This document shows positions 17,576-26,727 of a stretch of DNA of 51,184 nt, in pieces. Both the position numbers and the translations under genes were made by a program. Under the pieces are notes generated by a model, which was not told the origin of the DNA, ran no database searches, and worked only from the letters and a program-made list of their open reading frames with translations. Position 1 is the stretch's first letter. Every line of letters starts with the position of its first letter. The stretch comes from Saprospiraceae bacterium (lineage in GTDB: Bacteria; Bacteroidota; Bacteroidia; Chitinophagales; Saprospiraceae). The stretch is from NCBI GenBank assembly GCA_021299835.1, contig JAJTER010000025.1, positions 1-51,184 of the forward strand, read 5' to 3'.

Positions 17576-18094
17576 TTATTCCATTTTAGGAGAAATTAAC
17601 TCCCTTAATCTTTTTTTAGCATAAAACAATTGCGATTTTGAAGTTCCGACGGAAACACCTAACAAATCTGCTACATCCTGATGAGTATAACCTTCGACTT
17701 CAATTAATAGAAAAACGGTTCTATAACCCGAAGGGAGTGATAGGATAGCATTTTCGAGATAATCAATATCATGTGAAAAATGCATATTAGTAGGTGATTC
17801 ATCTGCTATGCTGATATCAAAAGATAACTCCTTTTTTTCCTTTTTTAGGATAGCCAAAGCTGAACGGACCACAATCGTTTTTATCCAGGCGCCTAAAGTA
17901 GATTCACCCCTAAAAGTATAAATATAATGGAATACACGAACGAATGCCTCCTGAAGAACATCGGCAGCTAATTCCCTATCCTTTGTTATTCTATATGAAA
18001 TAGTAAACATAGCATTTGCATATCGATTATAAAGTAACTGTTGCGCCAGTCTGTCGTTTGCCTTACAAGCGGCAATAAGTTTCTGCTCTTCCAT
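17576..18094 (-). CDS. ECF-type RNA polymerase sigma factor
   Basis: A 172-aa sigma-70 family regulator with only regions 2 and 4. Region 2 (about 15-85) includes the core-binding segment ELAADVLQEAFVRVFHYI and the -10 recognition helix FRGESTLGAWIKTIVVR. Region 4 (about 115-168) includes the helix-turn-helix YTHQDVADLLGVSVGTSKSQLFYAKKRL. Length is standard. It heads the operon with the probable anti-sigma gene and the DUF4097-like gene. The signal is not identifiable. A hairpin terminator at 18136-18175 separates it from the outer-membrane barrel gene upstream. Confidence 0.93.
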   Translation of the reverse strand: MEEQKLIAACKANDRLAQQLLYNRYANAMFTISYRITKDRELAADVLQEAFVRVFHYIYTFRGESTLGAWIKTIVVRSALAILKKEKKELSFDISIADESPTNMHFSHDIDYLENAILSLPSGYRTVFLLIEVEGYTHQDVADLLGVSVGTSKSQLFYAKKRLRELISPKME

Positions 18095-18135
18095 GAAAAC
18101 AATACATCAGAGGTGCTACATTAATTTCAAAGAAA

Positions 18136-18175
18136 CAAAAAAACCTTTCGAGGTTGTACGTCGAAAGGTTTTTTT
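18136..18175 (-). terminator. Terminator after the outer-membrane barrel gene
   Basis: The inverted repeat AAACCTTTCGA / TCGAAAGGTTT, with a ~9-nt loop, is flanked by A and T runs on both sides. It lies 25 nt beyond the stop of the gene at 18200 and upstream of the sigma operon. The symmetric runs make it potentially bidirectional. Confidence 0.85.
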
Positions 18176-18199
18176 ATTCTTAAAAACAATATTTTTATT

Positions 18200-18832
18200 T
18201 TAGAAACGAAAACCCACACTTGCCACTAATTTAGGGGGACGGGTAGATATATTAAAATCTTTTATAAAATTAACCGTACCATCAGCGGTAGAGAAATTTC
18301 CATCATAACGAACATCAACCATTAATTTACCAATATCCAAGCCAACGCCTGCCGTATATCCAAGGGTTAGTCCAGAAAAATTGACGTCGTAATTATTAAT
18401 TTTAAAAAGATCTCCAGTTTTATTTAAAAACAAGTGACCAGCAGGTCCCGCATTGACCCTCAAAGGTCCTAATTTTAAACCTGCCAAAACAGGTATTTCA
18501 AGATATTGAAATTTTTGTTTTCCAACATTAACGACTGATTTTCCCACTTCTTTCCAGGAAACATCAAATGAATTGGAGTTAAAAACCAATTCTGGCTGTA
18601 AAAACAATGGACCTAATTTAACTCTGACCAGACCAGCAAAATGGTAGCCAAAATTGGAATTATTCAAAGCCAGGGAAAAAGATTGTTTGTCGGCAATGGC
18701 TAATTTCAAGTCGTCAATATCCATAGAGTTATTTAGTCCCAACCTAAACCCACCGCTAATAAATTGAGCATTCAGCATAGTAAAGGGAGTTAGAATGGCA
18801 AAACACAGAAATAAAAAAAGGTACTTTTTCAT
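18200..18832 (-). CDS. PorT-family outer-membrane beta-barrel protein
   Basis: A predicted outer-membrane barrel of about 210 aa. The ATG at 18832 gives a proper signal peptide (MKKYLFLFLCFAILTPF, ending ...LNAQ). An upstream ATG at 18856 would add eight residues that spoil it. After the signal come alternating amphipathic strands (FISGGFRLGLN, YHFAGLVRVKLGPLFLQPELVF, YLEIPVLAGLKLGPLRVNAGPAG, LGYTAGVGLDIGKLMVDVRYDG), and the protein ends in a terminal aromatic (VASVGFRF), as expected for BAM-inserted barrels. It resembles the 'outer membrane beta-barrel' domain of PorT-like proteins, but a direct T9SS role cannot be concluded. It is divergent from engB. Confidence 0.85.
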   Translation of the reverse strand: MKKYLFLFLCFAILTPFTMLNAQFISGGFRLGLNNSMDIDDLKLAIADKQSFSLALNNSNFGYHFAGLVRVKLGPLFLQPELVFNSNSFDVSWKEVGKSVVNVGKQKFQYLEIPVLAGLKLGPLRVNAGPAGHLFLNKTGDLFKINNYDVNFSGLTLGYTAGVGLDIGKLMVDVRYDGNFSTADGTVNFIKDFNISTRPPKLVASVGFRF

Positions 18833-18905
18833 AAAATTAATTTTTAACGTAAACAATCCAATCCAAATAAATATGCAACCATAACGAAGGTATAAGAAAA
18901 AATGT

Positions 18906-18913
18906 TACTTTTG
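18906..18913 (+). promoter_or_regulatory. Candidate -7 element for engB
   Basis: TACTTTTG matches TAnnTTTG and ends 13 nt before the engB start, which would give a very short leader. The element is identical to the one before the FKBP gene. The -33 box is not evident. Confidence 0.35.
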
Positions 18914-18926
18914 GTGTAAAGTAAAA

Positions 18927-19544
18927 ATGGAAAGAATGAAAAATATAATAGCTGAATTCAAAGGTAGTTTTCCAGATTTACAATTATGCCCGGAAACAAA
19001 TCAGCCTGAATTTGCCTTCATAGGAAGATCCAACGTGGGAAAATCTTCGTTAATTAATATGATTTGTAGTAAGGATGAATTGGCTTTAACCTCTGGTAAA
19101 CCAGGGAAAACCCGAATGCTAAATTATTTTCACATTAACAATAAATGGTTTCTTGTAGATTTACCTGGCTATGGTTATGCCATTACTTCCAAAGCCATGA
19201 GGAAGGAATGGGAAAAAATGATCAGAACTTATTTAAGTAAGCGAGATAATCTTTATTGCACATTTGTGCTGATAGACAGCAGGATTCCGCCACAGCAACT
19301 GGATATAGATTTATTAAATTGGTTGGGTGAGGCAAGAATTCCTTTTGTTATTGTTTATACTAAAACAGATAAACTAAGTACAGAAGAATATGAAAGAAAT
19401 ACCCAGGCATTTAAAGATGCTCTGTCCGAAACCTGGAATGAATTGCCTTTGCAGTTTCCAAGTTCCGCAAAGACATCATCGGGAAAAGAAAACATCATAA
19501 ACTATATAGAACAGCTTGTAAAACAATATGAACAAGCCTATTGA
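18927..19544 (+). CDS. engB: Ribosome biogenesis GTPase EngB/YsxC
   Basis: A 205-aa GTPase needed for late assembly of the large ribosomal subunit. The G motifs are in order: G1 GRSNVGKSS, G2 around TSGKPGKTRML, G3 DLPGYG, G4 TKTDK and G5 SSAKT. The segment GYAITSKAMRKEWEKM is characteristic of the family. A second ATG at 18936 is also possible. It leads a three-gene run with the acyltransferase (start 2 nt after this stop) and the exonuclease. Confidence 0.95.
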   Translation: MERMKNIIAEFKGSFPDLQLCPETNQPEFAFIGRSNVGKSSLINMICSKDELALTSGKPGKTRMLNYFHINNKWFLVDLPGYGYAITSKAMRKEWEKMIRTYLSKRDNLYCTFVLIDSRIPPQQLDIDLLNWLGEARIPFVIVYTKTDKLSTEEYERNTQAFKDALSETWNELPLQFPSSAKTSSGKENIINYIEQLVKQYEQAY

Positions 19545-19546
19545 TT

Positions 19547-21238
19547 ATGGAAAAAAAAACACTTCCAGGTACTTATCCCCCTATTTTACCGGACATAAAC
19601 GATTGGCCTATTTTTAAATTAAGTGAAGACAGAAAAACATTCACTGAAGAATTAGAGCATTTCACGCTTGATAAAGTGGAACATTTTCACAAAGAAAATT
19701 TGACTGACTTATTAGCGGAAACTATTTATTTAGAGAAAATAAGAATCAAAGAGGAACCATGGAAGGTTGACCCACCCAATGAAAGACAATTTTGGTCCAG
19801 AATTAAGAAAAGGTTGGTTAAATATTCCGTCGATAAAGATGAAAGCATAAGTGCGCAGAATAATACCTACCTTTTAAAACAAATTATTCACAGGTACGCG
19901 CTTGAAATTGTAGGAACTTTTAGAATTAATACTTTCCTTTTCGCAAGAAAATTTCTAACCTGGTTTTTCAATCAATTACTTCAAGCAAGTTTTTGGAAAA
20001 TCAGATTGAAGGGCGGAAAAAAAAGACTGGTTCAAAAACTGTTAGTTAAAGGTGACATCGACCATGTTAGAAGTTTAGCCCAAAAGGGAACATTAATAAT
20101 AGTACCCACTCATTTTTCAAATTTAGATTCGATTCTTATAGGTTATGTCCTTGATGCTGTTACCGGTTTGCCTGCATTCTCTTATGGAGCAGGCTTAAAT
20201 CTGTATAATACAGGTTATACAGCCTATTTCATGAATCGATTGGGAGCCTATAGAGTAGATAGAAGGAAGAAAAATAAAATATACTTGGAAACCTTAAAAT
20301 CTATGTCGAGTCTATCCATTCAAAGAGGTACTAATAGTATTTTCTTTCCTGGAGGCACTCGCTCAAGATCTGGTGCTATAGAAAATAAGTTAAAAATGGG
20401 ATTACTCGGAACGGTGGTTGAAGCGCAAAGAGCCATGATTCAGAGAAATGAAAACACCAAAATTTATATAGTTCCCCTTATTTTAAGTTATCATTTTGTA
20501 TTGGATGGACAATCTCTAATTGATCAATATTTAAAACAACAAGGCAAATCAAGATATTTTAAAGAGGGAAAAGATTATTCCGGCCTTTCAGGAATTATTC
20601 GCTTTATTTGGAAAATACTATCTGAAGGCAATGAAATTACCCTTTCTTTCGGAAAAGCAATGGATGTTATTGGAAATCCAGTGGACCAGGAAGGAAATAG
20701 TAAAGATAAGTATGGAAATACCATAAATATGGCAGATTATTTTATTTCTGAAGGTAAGGTTAATACCGATATACAACGAGAAACTGAATACACTGGTTTA
20801 TTAGCAGAAAATATTATCAAGCGATTTCATTCTGACAATATTGTTTTAAGTAGTCACCTTTTGGCTTTTGCTGCATTTGAAATGATTTGTAATGAAAATC
20901 CAAAATTAGATCTTTTTGGTATTTTAAGATTACCAACCGATGACTATATATTTGATTATAACGTACTATCAGCAACGGTAAATCAATTACAAAAAACACT
21001 AATTATATATGCTGAGAAGGGAAAGCTCATCTTATCTCCTGAAATTAAATCATCAATTGATGAATTAATAGCAGATGGAATCAAACATTTAGGAACTTTT
21101 CACATCAAGAAACCATTAAAAAAGAATAAATCAGGAGAAGTCATTAGTGAAAATTTTTATCTCCTTTATTTTTATCATAACAGATTAACTGGGTATGGTT
21201 TAGAAAAGTGGATTAAACCAGGACGAATAAATATATGA
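19547..21238 (+). CDS. PlsB-like glycerol-phosphate acyltransferase
   Basis: A 563-aa protein with a PlsC/LPLAT acyltransferase domain. Motif I is HFSNLD (H189 to D194, HX4D). Motif III is the phosphate-binding FPGGTRSRSG (about 267-276). VPLILSYHFVLDG corresponds to motif IV. It probably transfers acyl chains to glycerol 3-phosphate or lysophosphatidate in membrane lipid synthesis. The protein is far longer than a ~250-aa PlsC: it has ~175 residues before the domain and ~200 after it (LAENIIKRFHSDNIVLSSHLLAFAAFE...), like PlsB/DHAPAT proteins. The ATG at 19547 is preferred over an in-frame TTG at 19541 that overlaps the engB stop. It overlaps the next gene by 4 nt (ATGA). Confidence 0.85.
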   Translation: MEKKTLPGTYPPILPDINDWPIFKLSEDRKTFTEELEHFTLDKVEHFHKENLTDLLAETIYLEKIRIKEEPWKVDPPNERQFWSRIKKRLVKYSVDKDESISAQNNTYLLKQIIHRYALEIVGTFRINTFLFARKFLTWFFNQLLQASFWKIRLKGGKKRLVQKLLVKGDIDHVRSLAQKGTLIIVPTHFSNLDSILIGYVLDAVTGLPAFSYGAGLNLYNTGYTAYFMNRLGAYRVDRRKKNKIYLETLKSMSSLSIQRGTNSIFFPGGTRSRSGAIENKLKMGLLGTVVEAQRAMIQRNENTKIYIVPLILSYHFVLDGQSLIDQYLKQQGKSRYFKEGKDYSGLSGIIRFIWKILSEGNEITLSFGKAMDVIGNPVDQEGNSKDKYGNTINMADYFISEGKVNTDIQRETEYTGLLAENIIKRFHSDNIVLSSHLLAFAAFEMICNENPKLDLFGILRLPTDDYIFDYNVLSATVNQLQKTLIIYAEKGKLILSPEIKSSIDELIADGIKHLGTFHIKKPLKKNKSGEVISENFYLLYFYHNRLTGYGLEKWIKPGRINI

Positions 21239-21777
21239 ATTTTATAATATATGATTTGGAGGCTACTTGCTGGAACCAGGATGCATTTAAGCTGCGACCT
21301 CAGGAAATTATAGAAATTGGTGCGCTCAGTTTAAATAATTTTGGAGAAATACAAGATACTTTTTCCTCATTAATAAAGCCAACATTATACCCTGATCTAT
21401 CTATTTTTTGCCAGGAGCTTACCAATATAACTACTCAGGAAACTAATAAAGCGCCCTTATTTCCAGTGGTTATAGAGCGATTTTTAGATTGGGTAAACAT
21501 TGAAGAAGATTACATGCTTTGTTCATGGGGACATTTTGATAAAAAAATGTTTATACAAGATTGTAAACTTCATCATATTGCATCTGAATGGACAGATAAC
21601 CATATAAATTTAAAACGACAATATTTAGATTTTAAGAAACTCAAAAGATCTGTAGGATTGCCCCATGCATTAGAAATAGATGGATATGAGTTTGAAGGCA
21701 ATCAGCACCGGGCATTACCCGATGCTGAAAATTTAGCCGTTTTATTTGTTCACCACCTCGATAAATGGCAATACTAA
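21235..21777 (+). CDS. DEDDh 3'-5' exonuclease, ERI-1/KapD-like
   Basis: A 180-aa exonuclease of the DnaQ superfamily. The catalytic residues are Exo I IYDLEATCW (D7, E9), Exo II around SWGHFDKKMF and Exo III QHRALPDAENLA (H and D). The spacing and the YDLEATCW start resemble the ERI-1/KapD subgroup, which trims RNA or short nucleic acids, rather than the DNA polymerase epsilon subunit. It overlaps the acyltransferase stop by 4 nt, so translation is coupled. It is convergent with the carboxylase gene, 12 nt away. Confidence 0.9.
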   Translation: MNFIIYDLEATCWNQDAFKLRPQEIIEIGALSLNNFGEIQDTFSSLIKPTLYPDLSIFCQELTNITTQETNKAPLFPVVIERFLDWVNIEEDYMLCSWGHFDKKMFIQDCKLHHIASEWTDNHINLKRQYLDFKKLKRSVGLPHALEIDGYEFEGNQHRALPDAENLAVLFVHHLDKWQY

Positions 21778-21789
21778 ACCATTTACATT

Positions 21790-23328
21790 TTAAAGTGGAA
21801 TATTTCCATGCTTTCTGTTAGGAGCCGACACTTTTTTATTCTTAAGCATGCTAAATGCTTTTATCAGTTTAATTCTGGTTTTATCTGGTTGAATAACTTC
21901 ATCAATAAAACCCCTTTGTGCGGCTTGAAATGGATGAGCAAAGGCAATTTTATACTCTTGTTCTTTTTGGATAGTCATTGCTTCAGGATTTTCTGCTGAG
22001 GCAATTTCTTTTTTAAAAATAATTTCTGCGGCCCCTTTTGCGCCCATAACAGCAATTTCAGCCGTAGGCCAGGCAAAATTCATATCGGCGCCAATATGTT
22101 TTGAATTCATAACATCATAAGCACCACCATAAGCTTTTCTGGTTATTACAGTAATTCTGGGAACAGTAGCCTCGCTGAAGGCGTAGAGTAATTTTGCACC
22201 ATGAATGATTATTCCATTCCATTCCTGATCAGTGCCCGGTAAAAAGCCAGGTACATCAACTAATACCAGTAATGGAATTTGAAAAGCATCGCAGGTTCTA
22301 ACAAATCTGGCAGCTTTTCTTGATGCATCAGTATTTAGCACGCCGGCCAATACCATAGGTTGGTTTCCCACAATGCCTATAGACATACCCGCAATACGAG
22401 CAAAACCAACAATAATATTTTCAGCAAATAGGTCTTGAACCTCAAAAAATGAATTTTCATCAACAATACCCTTCACAACATCTTTCATATTGTAAGGCTG
22501 GTTTGCATTTTCAGGAATTATGCTGTTTAATGTTGAAGCAACTTCTGTACCAAGCGTATAGGGTAAATCAACGGGTTTTTCCCAACAATTTTGGGGCAAA
22601 TAAGATAATAATCCTTTTATTTTCCTCAGACAATCGACATCATTTTCTGCTGTAAAATGAGTTACCCCCGATTTGGAAGCATGAGTTAATGCTCCCCCTA
22701 ATTCCTCTGACGTAACCGTTTCATTGGTAACCGTTTTGACCACATTTGGTCCTGTGACAAACATATAGGAACTTTCCTCTACCATAATGGTAAAATCGGT
22801 CATTGCCGGGGAGTAAACAGCCCCTCCGGCACAAGGACCCATGATAGCTGAAATTTGAGGAATAACACCACTGGCACATACATTTTTGTAAAATATATCA
22901 GCATATCCTCCTAACGAAACTACCCCTTCCTGAATTCTTGCACCACCTGAATCATTCAAACCGATAATAGGTGCACCATTATTCATAGCAAGTTCCATAA
23001 TTTTCACTATTTTTTCTGCGTGAGTCTCTGACAACGAACCACCAAAAACAGTAAAATCCTGGGCATAGACATAAACTAAACGCCCATGAATACTACCATA
23101 GCCCGTTATGACACCGTCACCATAATATATTTGATTCTGCATACCAAAATCGGTACATCTGTGAGTAACTAATTGACCAATTTCCTCGAAGCTACCACTA
23201 TCAAGCAGAAAATGAATCCTTTCTCTTGCGGTTAATTTTCCTTTTTTATGTTGATCATCTATCCTTTTTTGCCCCCCACCTAAATGAGCTATTTGAATGC
23301 GTTCTTCTAAAGATTTACTTCCGTTCAT
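21790..23328 (-). CDS. pccB: Acyl-CoA carboxylase beta (carboxyltransferase) subunit, propionyl-CoA type
   Basis: A 512-aa biotin-dependent carboxyltransferase that moves CO2 from carboxybiotin to an acyl-CoA, most likely propionyl-CoA. The N half carries [37 protein letters not shown] and the acyl-CoA site [13 protein letters not shown]. The C half carries the biotin-site segments [13 protein letters not shown] and [14 protein letters not shown]. Length and end (HGNIPL) match PccB/MmdA proteins. No alpha or biotin-carrier subunit lies in this window, so specificity cannot be refined. It is alone on the minus strand, divergent from the aminotransferase. Confidence 0.92.
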   Translation of the reverse strand: MNGSKSLEERIQIAHLGGGQKRIDDQHKKGKLTARERIHFLLDSGSFEEIGQLVTHRCTDFGMQNQIYYGDGVITGYGSIHGRLVYVYAQDFTVFGGSLSETHAEKIVKIMELAMNNGAPIIGLNDSGGARIQEGVVSLGGYADIFYKNVCASGVIPQISAIMGPCAGGAVYSPAMTDFTIMVEESSYMFVTGPNVVKTVTNETVTSEELGGALTHASKSGVTHFTAENDVDCLRKIKGLLSYLPQNCWEKPVDLPYTLGTEVASTLNSIIPENANQPYNMKDVVKGIVDENSFFEVQDLFAENIIVGFARIAGMSIGIVGNQPMVLAGVLNTDASRKAARFVRTCDAFQIPLLVLVDVPGFLPGTDQEWNGIIIHGAKLLYAFSEATVPRITVITRKAYGGAYDVMNSKHIGADMNFAWPTAEIAVMGAKGAAEIIFKKEIASAENPEAMTIQKEQEYKIAFAHPFQAAQRGFIDEVIQPDKTRIKLIKAFSMLKNKKVSAPNRKHGNIPL

Positions 23329-23404
23329 TATTGATTAATTAGCTTCATTAAAAGTATGTCATAAAAATAAGGTTTATACTACCTAAAAACAGGGTAGTTT
23401 ATAT

Positions 23405-23412
23405 TATTTTTG
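23405..23412 (+). promoter_or_regulatory. Candidate -7 element for the aminotransferase gene
   Basis: TATTTTTG matches TAnnTTTG, 26 nt before the start codon. A short inverted repeat ACTACC...GGTAGT (23378-23383 with 23393-23398) lies just upstream, about where -33 should be, and could be an operator. Confidence 0.35.
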
Positions 23413-23438
23413 AAATTATTTTAAAAAAACCCAAAACA

Positions 23439-24638
23439 ATGTCAAGTAATCTATTATCACAGCGAGTTTTAAGAATGGCCGAATCTGAAACACTTAAAAT
23501 GTCGCAGATGGCAAGAGAACTTAAAGCTAAAGGACACGAAGTTATAAATTTAAGCATTGGTGAGCCTGATTTTGATACCCCAGACGCCATTAAACAAGTG
23601 GCTAAAGATGCCCTCGACGCAGGTTTCACAAAATATACCCCCGTTCCAGGTATTCCTGAATTAAGAGAAGCCATTAGTAAGAAATTTAAAGATGAGAATA
23701 ATTTAGACTATAAGGCTAGTCAAATTGTTGTTTCTAACGGGGCTAAACAAACGCTGGCGAATATTTTTCTTTCTATCCTAGACCAGGATGACGAAGTAAT
23801 CCTTCTTGCACCTTACTGGGTTTCTTATTCAGAAATTATTAAACTGGCAGAGGGTAAAACCGTTTTACTAAAAGCGGGTATAGAAAGTGATTTCAAGGTT
23901 AGGGCAGAAGTTATTGAAAAAGCTATAACCCCAAAAACAAAAGCTTTATTATTTTCATCTCCTTGTAATCCAACAGGTTCCGTTTATCTTGAATCTGAGT
24001 TAAAAGCTATTGCACAGGTCATTGGAAAACATCCCGGAATAATTATTGTAGCAGATGAGATTTATGAATACATAAATTTTACTGGCAAACACATCAGTAT
24101 TGGTTCTTTCCCAGAGGTAAAAGATCAGACAGTGACGGTAAATGGATTTTCAAAGGGATATGCCATGACAGGTTGGAGATTAGGATACATGGGAGGTCCT
24201 CAATGGTTATCTGATGCCTGCAATAAAGTTCAGGGACAAATTACCTCAGGTGCAAATTCGTTCAGCCAGAAAGCAGCTACCTTTGCTCTTCAAACAAAAT
24301 TGCCTGAAACTGAAATAATGAAAACAGCTTTCTTAAAAAGAAGAGATATGGTTCTTCAATTACTTCAGGAAATTCCAGGCGTTAAAGTGAATCTACCTCT
24401 TGGTGCATTCTATATTTTTCCAGATATAAGTGCCTATTTTGGAAAAAAATCAGATACTATGGAAATCAATAATGCGAATGATTTCTGTGATTATATTCTG
24501 CAGGAAGCTTTCGTTGCCGTAGTTTCAGGTGCAGCATTTGGTGCCGATGAATGTTTTAGAATTTCTTATGCAGCCTCTGAAGCTGAATTAAAAGAAGCTG
24601 TTGCCAGAATGGCACGTGTTTTAGCCCTATTAAAATAA
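23439..24638 (+). CDS. aspC: Class I PLP-dependent aminotransferase, aspartate aminotransferase type
   Basis: A 399-aa cytoplasmic fold-type I aminotransferase that should interconvert aspartate and oxaloacetate with 2-oxoglutarate. INLSIGEPDFDTP is at 36-48, NPTG at 177-180, D206 in VADEIYE, and the PLP lysine is K239 in NGFSKGYAMTGWRLGY. The substrate-carboxylate arginine is in CFRISYAAS near the end. The sequence fits the Ib (prephenate/aspartate) branch. It stops 3 nt before oligopeptidase B and is probably co-transcribed with it. Exact substrate preference is inferred. Confidence 0.92.
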   Translation: MSSNLLSQRVLRMAESETLKMSQMARELKAKGHEVINLSIGEPDFDTPDAIKQVAKDALDAGFTKYTPVPGIPELREAISKKFKDENNLDYKASQIVVSNGAKQTLANIFLSILDQDDEVILLAPYWVSYSEIIKLAEGKTVLLKAGIESDFKVRAEVIEKAITPKTKALLFSSPCNPTGSVYLESELKAIAQVIGKHPGIIIVADEIYEYINFTGKHISIGSFPEVKDQTVTVNGFSKGYAMTGWRLGYMGGPQWLSDACNKVQGQITSGANSFSQKAATFALQTKLPETEIMKTAFLKRRDMVLQLLQEIPGVKVNLPLGAFYIFPDISAYFGKKSDTMEINNANDFCDYILQEAFVAVVSGAAFGADECFRISYAASEAELKEAVARMARVLALLK

Positions 24639-24641
24639 TAC

Positions 24642-26690
24642 ATGAAAATATCCCATTTAGTTCCTCCCGTTGCACATGCAAAACCTTCCGTTTTAGTTGC
24701 TCACGGAGATGAAAGAATTGATTCTTACTTTTGGTTAAATGATCGAACGGATAAAGAGGTCATAGATTATCTAGAGGCAGAAAATGACTATACAAAGCAG
24801 GTCCTGGCACCTCATGATTCATTGCAAAATGAGATTTATGAGGAAATAATTGCCAGAATTCAACAGAATGATTCCTCTGTTCCATTTTACCTGAACGATT
24901 ATTTCTACCAGATTCGCTTTGCAGAAAATCTGCAATATCCTTTTTTATACAGAAGTAAATGGGAAGATTTTAGTACTGAAACTTTGTTATTAGACCAAAA
25001 TAAATTGGCAGAAGGACATTCATATTATCAACTATCTTCTTTTAATCCAAGTAATTGTAATCAGTATTTGGTTTATTCAGAAGACACTGTAAGCCGTCGC
25101 CTTTATGATCTTAAATTATTAGATATTGAATCTGGTGTTTTACAAGCCGATAAAATAAAAAATACGAATGGAGAATGCATCTGGTCAACAGACAATATCT
25201 ATTTCTTTTATGTTAAAAAAGATATTGACACGCTGAGAGATTATAGCGTTTGCAGGCATAAAGTGGGTACTTCCGACAGTGAAGATGTAGAAATATACAA
25301 CGAATCAGATGATACCTTTTATGTTAGCATTTCAAAATCGCGTTCTAATAAATTTTTAATCATACATTCTTCTCAAACCATATCAAATGAAGATTTGTAT
25401 TTGTCCTTAGATACACCACTTGAATTACCAAAAGTTTTTTCAGGAAGACAATCTAACATTGAATATCAAATAGATCATTTTAAGGATACTTTTTATATTC
25501 TGACAAATTATAAGGCGGAAAATTTTTGCCTTATGTCCTGTGAGGAGGGAAATACAACAATGGAAAGATGGAAAATGGTTATTCCTACTGATTCTTCTAT
25601 CTTACTGGAACAATTCCTTCATTTTGATGATTGTCTTGTGTTAGCTCAAAGGCAAAATGGGTTAACACAAATAAAGATTATATCCAATTTGGATGGTGAG
25701 TCGCATTTGTTGGAATTCCCTGAAAATGCCTATATGGCTTCTTTAGGTATGAATCCTAGCCATAGTTTACCTTCTGTCAGGATACAATACCAATCGATGA
25801 GTACTCCTTCTACAGTTTATGACTACGATTGGAAAGGAAAAAAATTAAATTTCAGAAAGCAACAAACGGTAGTTGGAGATTTCAAATCTGAAAACTATCA
25901 TTCTGAAAGGATATTCGTTCCAGGAAAGGATGGAACACAAATTCCAATGTCTTTGGTGTATAGAAAAGATATAGGCGTACCAAATAACCATCCCCTTTTA
26001 CTATACGCTTATGGCTCTTATGGTATAAGCTTAGATCCATATTTTAGTTCATCCAGACTCAGCTTATTGGACAGAGGATTTGTGTATGTTATTGCCCATA
26101 TCAGAGGTGGTGAGGAACTTGGCCGACATTGGTACAATAATGGTAAGCTGCTAAATAAAAAGAATACTTTTTTCGATTTTATTTCCTGTGCTGAATGGTT
26201 AATTTCAAAAAATTATACCTCACCAGAAAAATGTTTCGCAATGGGTGGCAGTGCAGGTGGATTATTAATGGGTGCCATTTTAAATATGGCTCCTCACCTT
26301 TGGAAGGGAGTCATAGCAGCAGTTCCATTTGTCGATGTAGTAACTACTATGCTGGACGACACAATCCCGCTAACTACCTTTGAATATGATGAGTGGGGAA
26401 ATCCCAATGATCCGGTTTATTATCACTACATGAAATCGTATTCTCCGATAGATAATGTCAGAAAAATGGATTATCCCGCTATCCTTGTTACTACCGGTTT
26501 GCATGATTCTCAGGTACAATATTGGGAACCAGCCAAATGGGTGGCTAAACTACGAGCGTATAAAACAGATCAAAATGTACTCCTTTTGAGAACAAACATG
26601 GAAACGGGACACTCAGGTGCGACAGGTAGATTTGCTCAACACAAGGAAACAGCTATGGAATATACTTTTTTAATTTCTTTAACTACTTAA
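24642..26690 (+). CDS. ptrB: Oligopeptidase B (S9A prolyl-oligopeptidase family)
   Basis: A 682-aa serine peptidase that cuts small peptides after basic residues. The N-terminal and middle parts form the seven-bladed propeller (about 70-405). The alpha/beta-hydrolase domain carries S537 in GGSAGG, D622 in GLHDSQV and H657 in TGHSGATGRF. HIRGGEELGRHWYNNGKL and FEYDEWGNPND are typical of oligopeptidase B. No signal peptide is present, so it is probably cytoplasmic. The gene starts 3 nt after the aminotransferase stop. Length is normal. Confidence 0.94.
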   Translation: MKISHLVPPVAHAKPSVLVAHGDERIDSYFWLNDRTDKEVIDYLEAENDYTKQVLAPHDSLQNEIYEEIIARIQQNDSSVPFYLNDYFYQIRFAENLQYPFLYRSKWEDFSTETLLLDQNKLAEGHSYYQLSSFNPSNCNQYLVYSEDTVSRRLYDLKLLDIESGVLQADKIKNTNGECIWSTDNIYFFYVKKDIDTLRDYSVCRHKVGTSDSEDVEIYNESDDTFYVSISKSRSNKFLIIHSSQTISNEDLYLSLDTPLELPKVFSGRQSNIEYQIDHFKDTFYILTNYKAENFCLMSCEEGNTTMERWKMVIPTDSSILLEQFLHFDDCLVLAQRQNGLTQIKIISNLDGESHLLEFPENAYMASLGMNPSHSLPSVRIQYQSMSTPSTVYDYDWKGKKLNFRKQQTVVGDFKSENYHSERIFVPGKDGTQIPMSLVYRKDIGVPNNHPLLLYAYGSYGISLDPYFSSSRLSLLDRGFVYVIAHIRGGEELGRHWYNNGKLLNKKNTFFDFISCAEWLISKNYTSPEKCFAMGGSAGGLLMGAILNMAPHLWKGVIAAVPFVDVVTTMLDDTIPLTTFEYDEWGNPNDPVYYHYMKSYSPIDNVRKMDYPAILVTTGLHDSQVQYWEPAKWVAKLRAYKTDQNVLLLRTNMETGHSGATGRFAQHKETAMEYTFLISLTT

Positions 26691-26727
26691 TAATAATGAT
26701 TATATTTAATTGAAATAACCATTTTTG

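Noticed and set aside
23378-23398. Inverted repeat ACTACC...GGTAGT as a terminator
   Set aside because: The stem is only 6 bp with no T run and lies in a divergent promoter gap, so at most it is an operator. Noted with the promoter instead.
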